Assembly: GCF_900005765.1 (NCBI RefSeq)
Contig: NC_041679.1
Coordinates: 334,057 to 398,056 of the forward strand
Direction of reading: 5' to 3'
From: Plasmodium relictum
Taxonomy: Eukaryota > Apicomplexa > Aconoidasida > Haemosporida > Plasmodiidae
DNA length: 64,000 nucleotides
Part shown: positions 56,828 to 64,000 of the stretch, piece after piece
Layout: the number at the start of each line of letters is the position of its first letter
How positions within the stretch are numbered: the stretch's first letter is position 1
Program-made: the position numbers and the translations under genes
The notes under the pieces: generated by a model
The model's database searches: none
The model's input: only the letters and a program-made list of their open reading frames with translations
Told to the model about the DNA's origin: nothing

Positions 56828-59425
56828 ATGGTTAAATTAAAAAAACAGTTGTTTTTAAGTTTTCTAAAATTAAAAAATGTAGTTATAAGAAATGAAACAA
56901 GATTAATATATTTTACTAAAAATAATATAAGTACTATAGCAAAAAAAGAAAATATATACAACAAAATTGGTGAAATTGAAGAGATTAAAAAAGAAAACAA
57001 AACAAAATATTTAAAAATAAATGATTTTTTTTATTTCAACATTTACTTAATGAATGATAGAGATTTTGTAAATTTTGTATTAACATATAATTTTCTTGAA
57101 AATAAAAATATTTATGTTTGCATACTCTTGCATTTAAGCAGAATATTTAAAAACTTAACACTTAATGAAATAATAAAAATATTAGAAAAAGTTATAGAAA
57201 AAAATAAAAGTGCTTTTTCTCATTTGTATATTAAAGGGGAAAATATTTCTAATTTATACACCCATTTATGTAACCATATAATTAAATTGAATAACTTAGA
57301 ATTAATAACAGTTTTAAAATGTTTCTGTTATACTGTTAATGAATATCCATCTGAACACATTAAAATTATTAACTATTTCATTTTATCAAAAAAGTTACAT
57401 AACTTAGATTTAAATCTTTTACATGATATATGTAATTGTTTGATTAAAATCAAAAATGATTTTAGAATAAGAAAATTAGATTATGATGAATCTCTTCATT
57501 TGAAAATATCCACTTACTTAAAAAATCAAATTTTAAATGTAGATTTTCAAAATTTTTTTCAAATTCTTCATATGTATATAAATATGACAAAACATATTGA
57601 AGATGTAGAAAAATATAAAAATATAAATTTGTTGAATAAACCAAATGCTCTCAATGATTTGGAAATTATGAAAGGAGATTTTAATACAAAGGAAAAAGAA
57701 ACAGTAAATAATGAGAATTCAATAGAAATTAATGAAAAAAATATACAAAATGAGAATGACTTAAATGAAGTAAATAAAACACATTCATTAGAGGAGTATA
57801 GTGATAATTTTTCAGAAGGGAAATTTTTATATAATAATGAAATAAATAATTTGAAAAATAATTGTAAATTAATTTTGTTAAATAAAATAAATGAAATAAA
57901 TAAAGAAAATGTTTTATCTTCTATAAATATATTTAAATGGTTAAATATAAAAGATTCCTATTTATTTACACATATTTGTGAAATTTTTTTTAAATATATT
58001 TTGTATTATAATACAAAATATGTTGTAAGATTTTTGAGGAAGTGCCATAGTTTAAAATTCGAAAAAGGTTTAAAAAATAAAAAGGATGAAGAAAAAAAAT
58101 TTATAAAATTTTATAAAGATGAACAAGAGATAGAAGAAAAAAAAAAAAGAATGAATCAGCTTAAAAGATTAGACAATAATAATGAAAAAGCGTATGATGA
58201 TAAAGTTAATGAATTAAATAATAACTTAGACCAAATTGAAGGAAGTAATTTGTTTCTTCATTTATTAAATGAAAAATTATATAAAATGAATATAGAAGAA
58301 TTAAAAAGCATTACTTATAGTTTATATGTATTTGTTGAAAATATGAAGCAATTTTCTCATTTAAACAATTTAAAAAATAATATGAATTTATTGTTTTCTA
58401 TGACTGTTCAATATATTTCAAATTTTATTGACAAAGAAAATTTATATAACAATAACTGTAACTTATCAAAAAACAATTTTATAAGTGATTTATATTATGA
58501 TCAAGATAAAGAATTAAAAACAAATTATTATGATATTAATATGAATATCGATTATATTTATATTTCTCCTAAAGATATTTACATAAATAAATTTGATGAA
58601 AACTATTATTGTGATAAAAATATTAAATTAGTATGTGATATATTATTAAATATTAGCTACTTTAATGTTAGCAAAAATCACAAAAAAATTAAATTTATAT
58701 ATGAATACATTAATAATATAATTGATAAAAGGAATAAAGCTATAGATATAAATAATTTATTAAATATATTAATGATTTTGTCAAATTTTTATTTAAAAAC
58801 AAATGATAATTACATTTTTCACAATTATAAAAAAATTTTAGAATTATTAGAGTATAAAAAAAATGAAATTAATGGTCATCATTTTAATAAAATAGCTGTT
58901 GCTATATCACCAATTCTTAATGAAGAAAATAAATTAATTCATAAATATTCGGAATTCTTAATTTTTTTTGTTGAAAACAATATAGTCCCTTTAAGATCAT
59001 GCGTTTTTTTGTTACAAAATATTATGAAAAGTCTTAACATTAGGTTAAATGAACAATTAATTTTACTTAAATTATCCATTATAAATAGAATAAATGCTTT
59101 TTTAACAGAATCAATTAATTATATTCAAACAATGCATGACGATGATGATTTAATTCAGAACCATTTGAAAAAGTTCATGCTTCTGCATTCAATTAATGAA
59201 AATACATTGATATGTGTAATTGCTAGCCTATCTTTAATTTTGCAAAGTTCTAAATACGGAACTAATATAAAAAATGACACAATAATATTAATTCAAAAAA
59301 TGGTTAAATATGTATCGAAGAATTCTTTTCAAAGATTTCCTAAAAAGCACATCTATTCAGAGCTCCTCGAAGTTTTGTCATCTGAGTATGATGATATTAA
59401 ACAAATATTATTAAAAAAAATATAA
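56828..59425 (+). CDS. Large helical protein, probably mitochondrial, unknown function
   Basis: Single exon, 865 residues, family not recognised. The N-terminus (MVKLKKQLFLSFLKLKNVV then IRNETRLIYFTKNN) is basic, amphipathic and free of acidic residues for 20 positions, as in a mitochondrial presequence. The rest is a long series of helices with Leu/Ile spacing resembling helical-repeat RNA-binding proteins of apicomplexan mitochondria (heptatricopeptide/RAP families), for example LLHLSRIFKNLTLNEIIKIL, LNLLHDICNCLIKIKND and NINNLLNILMILSNFYLKT. I see no RAP domain at the C-terminus, so this assignment is only structural analogy. Asn/Glu-rich inserts occur at about 270-340 and 415-470. A four-codon upstream frame overlaps the start codon. 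Confidence 0.75.
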   Translation: MVKLKKQLFLSFLKLKNVVIRNETRLIYFTKNNISTIAKKENIYNKIGEIEEIKKENKTKYLKINDFFYFNIYLMNDRDFVNFVLTYNFLENKNIYVCILLHLSRIFKNLTLNEIIKILEKVIEKNKSAFSHLYIKGENISNLYTHLCNHIIKLNNLELITVLKCFCYTVNEYPSEHIKIINYFILSKKLHNLDLNLLHDICNCLIKIKNDFRIRKLDYDESLHLKISTYLKNQILNVDFQNFFQILHMYINMTKHIEDVEKYKNINLLNKPNALNDLEIMKGDFNTKEKETVNNENSIEINEKNIQNENDLNEVNKTHSLEEYSDNFSEGKFLYNNEINNLKNNCKLILLNKINEINKENVLSSINIFKWLNIKDSYLFTHICEIFFKYILYYNTKYVVRFLRKCHSLKFEKGLKNKKDEEKKFIKFYKDEQEIEEKKKRMNQLKRLDNNNEKAYDDKVNELNNNLDQIEGSNLFLHLLNEKLYKMNIEELKSITYSLYVFVENMKQFSHLNNLKNNMNLLFSMTVQYISNFIDKENLYNNNCNLSKNNFISDLYYDQDKELKTNYYDINMNIDYIYISPKDIYINKFDENYYCDKNIKLVCDILLNISYFNVSKNHKKIKFIYEYINNIIDKRNKAIDINNLLNILMILSNFYLKTNDNYIFHNYKKILELLEYKKNEINGHHFNKIAVAISPILNEENKLIHKYSEFLIFFVENNIVPLRSCVFLLQNIMKSLNIRLNEQLILLKLSIINRINAFLTESINYIQTMHDDDDLIQNHLKKFMLLHSINENTLICVIASLSLILQSSKYGTNIKNDTIILIQKMVKYVSKNSFQRFPKKHIYSELLEVLSSEYDDIKQILLKKI

Positions 59426-60630
59426 AAATAAAAATAAAAATTAATATAAAGGATATTATTACAAAATTTACAAAAAATAAAATATTTAAAAAAATATCTC
59501 ATGATATATAATAAAAATTTTGTACTTAATTGCCATTCTATGAAAATTTAATTTTTATCTTTATATAAATTAAGAGGAATTTAACAGATTTTTCTTAAAA
59601 TAGTAAGAATTAAAAAAATATTTGTTTATTTTTATCTTTCTTTTTTTAAATATATTAGTGATAACTTTATTTATTTGTTATTTTTATTTTTTTTTAACTT
59701 AATTTTTTTTTATTGATGGTATCCTATTTTTAATACTTCATATATACTGGTCTTTTTTTTTTTTTTTTCTTTTTTAAAAACTATATATACTCAAATTTTT
59801 TTTTATGACTTTTATTCATATATATATTAAAAAATAATTTGGTTTCAATAAAAATTTTTTAGTTAAGTAAAAGATATGTAGAAGATTATTTAAATTATAC
59901 ACTTTAAAAAAAAAAAAAATTTGCAATTTAAAAACTTTCTTAAAAAGGTGTGAAGGATAGGTGTGTTCATACAATTTTAGTAGTAGCATATTGCATGAAA
60001 CTATTTTTTTTTTTTTTTTTAATTATTTTTTCTTTTTCTACTATTTTTCTATTATTAACTTTATTTTATTTTATTTATTTTTTTTTTTTAATTGCATTTA
60101 ATATCATTTATGAAATTATGTTTTGATTAAAATATATTTTGCATTTTATATTTACATATTTGCAGACTAAAAGCTCTCATTTCATATTTTTTTTTTTTCT
60201 TTTTATTTTTAATTTGCTTAGAACAATAATAAAATATCATTTTAAAATCAAGAAATTGAAAATAATTTACTTGAAACATAAATCATCAGAAGAAGAAAAA
60301 AAAAAAAAATATAAGAAATTACATATATATCAGAAATTTTTTTTTTTTTCATTATTTTATTAAAATTTAAAGAATTAAAAGATGATTATATAAAAAAAAA
60401 AAAAAAAAGAAAATAATAAATAATTACAATAATCAAAAATAATTTAGAAGCATAAAGTTTCAAAAAGGACAATATAAGAACAAAATAATGCAATTTTTTT
60501 TTTTTTAATAGTGTTAAAGCTTAAGAGAATTTTTAAGAATTTTTTTTTTTCCTATTTGGTTTATATATATATTTATTTTTTTTTTTTTAAATCATAAAAA
60601 TAAGTATATCATCAGAATATAGAGAAAACA
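59426..60630. other. Upstream region of the 60631 gene, no gene seen
   Basis: 1.2 kb between two plus-strand genes. Most is T- or A-homopolymer. A patch at 59945-60000 is about one third G+C, far above its surroundings, and may be a 5' leader exon or small RNA. The 74-codon frame at 60139-60363 is low-complexity and rejected. Confidence 0.45.
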
Positions 60631-60972
60631 ATGAACTTTAATAAATTTAATGATAAAAAGAGACATCTATCGATGTATGCTGATACAAATAATTATCAAC
60701 ATTCTAAAAAACCATCCTCGCCAATCCCAAATCAATTTTTCTATCCTACTATACCTCAATACCCATTTACACCATATAATCAAAATATAAATTATCAAAA
60801 TATAATGCAAAATTGTGATTATAATTATAATAATAAAAGAACAATTAAAAAAAAAAAAAATTTTCATTATTTTAATAAATATCAAAATAATGAACAAGTT
60901 AATTCAAGAGAATCAATTAATGATCCTTGGTCTCATTTATACGCTAATTATCCAAATATCCAATTCATATAA
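60631..60972 (+). CDS. Small Asn/Tyr/Pro-rich protein, unknown function
   Basis: Single exon, 113 residues, family not recognised. The first half is Pro-rich and probably disordered (KKPSSPIPNQFFYPTIPQYP), with a short basic run KRTIKKKKNFHYF in the middle. The C-terminus carries an uncommon tryptophan motif, INDPWSHLYANYPNIQFI, which in this Asn/Lys-rich setting suggests a conserved short linear motif binding a partner. Pro-rich SSPIP followed by aromatic residues recalls peptide ligands of decapping or other scaffold proteins, but that is speculation. Codon use is less A-rich than the flanks, supporting a real gene. It is followed by the convergent SAP18 gene, with a perfect hairpin between. 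Confidence 0.68.
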   Translation: MNFNKFNDKKRHLSMYADTNNYQHSKKPSSPIPNQFFYPTIPQYPFTPYNQNINYQNIMQNCDYNYNNKRTIKKKKNFHYFNKYQNNEQVNSRESINDPWSHLYANYPNIQFI

Positions 60973-61626
60973 ACAAATTTTTTTTTTTTTTGAATAAAAA
61001 AGTAATGCAAGATTTTATTTTATAAATAATATGGAGATACCATGATTTCTTAGATTTATGAAAAATTAAAACTTCTTAAACATTTGGAAATATTGTAATT
61101 AAATAAAATTAAATAATAATAAACTATTAATAAAAATGAGGAGGAATTATAGGAAAAGTAAAGATTGAAAACAAAATGAGACGAGATAAAATGAAGTAAA
61201 ACATAATAATAAAATAAATTGACACAAAATAAGGAGGAAGAAAAATGAAATTAAAATAAAATGAATTATATATTTATTATTATCTTTTTATGCCATTTCT
61301 TTTTATCTTTGTTTTTCTTGTTTTATAGGATATTTCCTTTTTCTATTTTATCTTAATCTATACACGATAATTCATTTTTATCTTTTTTTTTTTTTTAGGT
61401 GTATTTTTAATTTTTATATAGAGTTTTGTCCTTTTTTTTTTCTTTGTGTTTATCTGTATTAATTTGCTATATTATTTTTTATTTATTTATTTTTTTTTTT
61501 ATCATATTTGGAAATTTTATTTCATTAGAGTTTTACGTTACAATAAAAAATATGCGAAGAAATGGTATACATTAAACAAATGTTTTATATGTATTTATGT
61601 ACATAATTTTTATTATTTATCATATA

Positions 61627-61657
<31 letters not shown>

Positions 61658-62106
61658 AATCTTTAATTTTGAATATTCATGTGCCTTTTATGTTTATTTT
61701 TAATTCATATTCCATTTTTTTAAATTATTTAAAATAATTTAAAAGATATATATATCTATATATATAAAACCGTTTATTTTATAAGTCCTATATTTTTCTT
61801 TTTTTTAAATATTTAAATAGCTCATTTTTTTTTAATTTTTAAAAAACAAAAAAGAGTTTTAAAGACTATTATTATTTGAATTAAAAAATAATATTAAAGT
61901 GAGGGTGTAAGAAATGAATAGATAAAATTATGAAAAAAAAAAAAAAATAATAAAAAAAGAAATATTTTTTTAATTATAAAAAAAAATTTATGTATATATA
62001 TGTAACAAAAAATTGCAAAATGACAAAACTATCCTATAAGGTTATAGGATAATTATAAAGTGCTGCATATAATCATATATCAGTATATATATATATTTAT
62101 GCGCAG
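60973..62106. other. Convergent intergenic region, no gene seen
   Basis: 1.1 kb tail-to-tail spacer between the 60631 gene and SAP18. It has long T tracts, AAATA/AAAAT-type repeats near 61175-61265 and a hairpin listed separately. The 85-codon frame at 61446-61703 is Phe/Tyr-rich chance sequence. Confidence 0.45.
62030..62051. terminator. Perfect 10-bp hairpin just past the SAP18 stop
   Basis: TATCCTATAA and its exact reverse complement flank a two-base GG spacer. It sits 56-77 bp past the SAP18 stop codon, so would be in that gene's 3' untranslated region. The arms include CC/GG pairs, which are rare in this spacer, making chance less likely. Role as a 3'-end or RNA-stability element is inferred. 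Confidence 0.4.
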
Positions 62107-63999
62107 TTATTTATCAAATAAAATAGATAGTAATATTATATCTCCAATTTCATAATTTAATGATAACAAAGTTTTATTATCTTCTTTATAATTATATTTT
62201 GTGCTATGTATTTTAGATAAAAAAGTTAATTGTTTCTTTTCATTAGATAATACTTTAAATATCCATTCTGCATTTCTCTTTCTACTTTCTTCATAAAAAT
62301 CTTTTACAAGTGTAACTATTTCTCTCATTGTTATATCAATCCAAGCATATATTTGTAGTTCGTTGCTATTAAAATCTTTTGAATATAAATTTATATCATC
62401 ATCGTTATATTCACTATCATGCTTATAAAAAAGGCGAAGTAAGAAAGGACATGATTTTTCTCTATTTATTATACCTGTTTTTTCTGTATCATTAATATTT
62501 TTATTATTATAATACTTATTACCATATATCGTATTTTTTAAATTGTGATACTCATAATGTCTATATCTAGGTGTAGCATCATAGTAAAAACTTTGTCTTT
62601 TATTTTCAAATTTTATCATTGAATCATTTCTTTTATTATTTTCATTTACTTTGCCATATTTTTTATTTTCTCTCTCTTTTTGTACATCTTTTTTAAAACT
62701 ATAATTAAAATCATCACTATTACCATCGCTGTAACTCTTAACTCTTCTTTTTCTTTTTTTCTTTTTTTTTGTTATTTTTTCATCTTGATTTCTTTTTTCA
62801 GATTCACTACTCCTTCTTTTAATATAAGAATCTTTACTTTTTGATTTTGATAATTCATCAGGTGCACTATTGCTAAATAAACTTTGTTTTTCTTTAGATA
62901 ATGCTGAATAATTAGAATCACTTACCTCATTAGTAGATAAAAAATTTTCAGTTGTTTCACTATCGTAACCATTATATTTTCTTTTTTTCTTTTTTTTTTT
63001 CTTATCTCTTTCTTTATTATTTTTTTCTTTTGTTCTTCCTTTTTCTAATTCCCATTCACTTAACTTCTCCTTTTCGCTTTTTTCTTCATGTTTTAATTTT
63101 TTTTTTAAAATTTTTTTTTCGTGTTTTTTACTTTTGCTCAGGTAACCATCACTATCTTCCGATTCACCATCTTTGATATCTGTTTTATTCATATGATTCT
63201 TACTAATATTAAAATTACCTAAATTTTCAGTATTAGCATATTTTGAATTATTTGTTTTTTTATCTTTTTCTCCACTACTTAGTATTTGATCTTTATGTTC
63301 ATTTTTACTTTTTTTTTTTTTCTTAAATTCTTCATAACTTAAGTTAGTTGAATAAGAATCTTTACTTTTATTTCTGTTATAATTCTTGCTTTTGTCTAAT
63401 TTACCTATGTTATTTCTTTCTTTATTATTCTTTTTTTTCTTCCTTTTTTTTTCCTCTTCATATTTATTAATTTTTTTTATATTATCATAAATTTTTTTCT
63501 TTTTATTATAATCACTATTTTCACTTTTACTATCACTATAATTTATATCTTCATAAAAACTTGAAATACTGATACTTTTTAACCTATTGCATCTTTTCCT
63601 TTTATATTCTTCATTTCTCATCCTTTTCTTGTCTTTTCTTTTTTCTTCATAAATGTCATAAGTACTCGTATTGGAAGAATATTTTTTATATTTACCGTAT
63701 TCTTTTTTTTTTTTTCTTTTTGTAGATATATCATAACTATCTCTTTTCAAATATTTTGGATTATTTTCACTTTTCTTTCTTCTAGTATTTCTTTTCTTTT
63801 TTTTTTTTCTCTCTTTTTTTTCATCATCATTAAAAGAGATACTGACTCTATCACTTGAATAAATGTGTTCTTTTTTTCTTTTTTTTTTATTTAAATCATT
63901 ATTATTATTCTCTTCAGTTATTCTATGTTTCAAACCAAAATTTTTTAATTTCTTATTCTCACTAATTTTATTTTCTGCCAACTTCATGTGTTCTTTCAA
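62107..63999 (-). CDS. SAP18: SAP18-domain protein with long Lys/Ser-rich N-terminal arm, possibly partial
   Basis: The frame is open to the window edge; the first ATG inside is at 63987 (626 residues), so the true start may lie outside. The last 125 residues are a SAP18 domain: SCPFLLRLFYK, ELQIYAWIDITMREIVTLVK, DFYEESRKRNAEWIFKVL, and SLNYEIGDIILLSILF. Human SAP18 is about 153 residues and has the same blocks (CPLLLRVF, ELQIYTWMDATLKELTSLV, FQIGDYLDIAI). SAP18 belongs to the ASAP/PSAP splicing and exon-junction complexes and to Sin3-HDAC. The roughly 500-residue N-terminal arm is made of Lys/Arg clusters with Ser/Asp phosphorylation-like sites (SSDRVSISFNDDEKK, DSYIKRRSSESEKR), comparable to the RS-type arms of its partners RNPS1 and Acinus. 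It is nuclear by inference. Confidence 0.9.
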   Translation of the reverse strand: MKEHMKLAENKISENKKLKNFGLKHRITEENNNNDLNKKKRKKEHIYSSDRVSISFNDDEKKERKKKKKRNTRRKKSENNPKYLKRDSYDISTKRKKKKEYGKYKKYSSNTSTYDIYEEKRKDKKRMRNEEYKRKRCNRLKSISISSFYEDINYSDSKSENSDYNKKKKIYDNIKKINKYEEEKKRKKKKNNKERNNIGKLDKSKNYNRNKSKDSYSTNLSYEEFKKKKKSKNEHKDQILSSGEKDKKTNNSKYANTENLGNFNISKNHMNKTDIKDGESEDSDGYLSKSKKHEKKILKKKLKHEEKSEKEKLSEWELEKGRTKEKNNKERDKKKKKKKRKYNGYDSETTENFLSTNEVSDSNYSALSKEKQSLFSNSAPDELSKSKSKDSYIKRRSSESEKRNQDEKITKKKKKRKRRVKSYSDGNSDDFNYSFKKDVQKERENKKYGKVNENNKRNDSMIKFENKRQSFYYDATPRYRHYEYHNLKNTIYGNKYYNNKNINDTEKTGIINREKSCPFLLRLFYKHDSEYNDDDINLYSKDFNSNELQIYAWIDITMREIVTLVKDFYEESRKRNAEWIFKVLSNEKKQLTFLSKIHSTKYNYKEDNKTLLSLNYEIGDIILLSILFDK

Positions 64000-64000
64000 T

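Noticed and set aside
1-64000. tRNA, rRNA, transposon, retroelement or virus-derived sequence
   Set aside because: No cloverleaf-like G+C-rich segments, no transposase or reverse-transcriptase motifs and no terminal repeats were seen on either strand.

Overview
The window is nuclear DNA of a malaria parasite (genus Plasmodium). It is extremely A+T-rich, with long A/T homopolymers and (AT)n runs. Its genes have short introns with GT...AG ends, its proteins carry Lys/Asn-rich low-complexity inserts, and one protein has an apicoplast-type leader. From memory, the order of an esterase, an Sfi1-like protein, ribosomal protein L34, an apicoplast CDC48 and a SAP18-like gene resembles the region of P. 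falciparum chromosome 7 downstream of pfcrt (PF3D7_0709x to 0711x). I could not align it, so neither species nor locus numbers are certain; an avian-type or other very AT-rich Plasmodium fits. I see no mobile element, virus relic, CRISPR array, rRNA or tRNA.

Left third (1-29 kb): a small two-exon OB-fold protein, possibly RPA3 (+); POP1 of RNase P/MRP with three exons (-); a PARE/monoacylglycerol-lipase-type serine hydrolase (-); a 64-residue UQCC6/BRAWNIN-type complex III assembly microprotein (+); a 2,049-residue membrane protein joining a MORN motif to a DUF900 alpha/beta hydrolase (- , three exons); and a seven-exon, 2,951-residue Sfi1-like centrin-binding repeat protein (-).

Middle (30-49 kb): a probable mitochondrial inner-membrane protein (+); a 1,721-residue coiled-coil protein with 42-bp tandem repeats (+); an XPA/RAD14 repair protein with an intact C4 zinc finger and ERCC1-binding-like motif (+); an unrecognised multi-exon, probably organellar protein (-); ribosomal protein L34 (-); a lysine-rich basic protein (-); and the SNARE USE1 (-).

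Right third (49-64 kb): organellar ribosomal protein L1 (+); the apicoplast CDC48 AAA+ ATPase (-); a small polytopic membrane protein (-); a large probable mitochondrial helical protein (+); a 113-residue Asn/Pro-rich protein (+); and a SAP18 protein with a long Lys/Ser-rich N-terminal arm that reaches the window edge (-).

The genes are independent eukaryotic units, not an operon. Themes that recur are nucleic-acid maintenance (RPA3-like, XPA, POP1, SAP18), organelle biogenesis (UQCC6, L1, CDC48, two or three putative mitochondrial proteins) and centriolar-plaque structure (Sfi1-like). Four intergenic regions are head-to-head, and several tail-to-tail ones hold hairpins. Exon borders are my own reading of GT/AG sites and phase; no transcript evidence was available.
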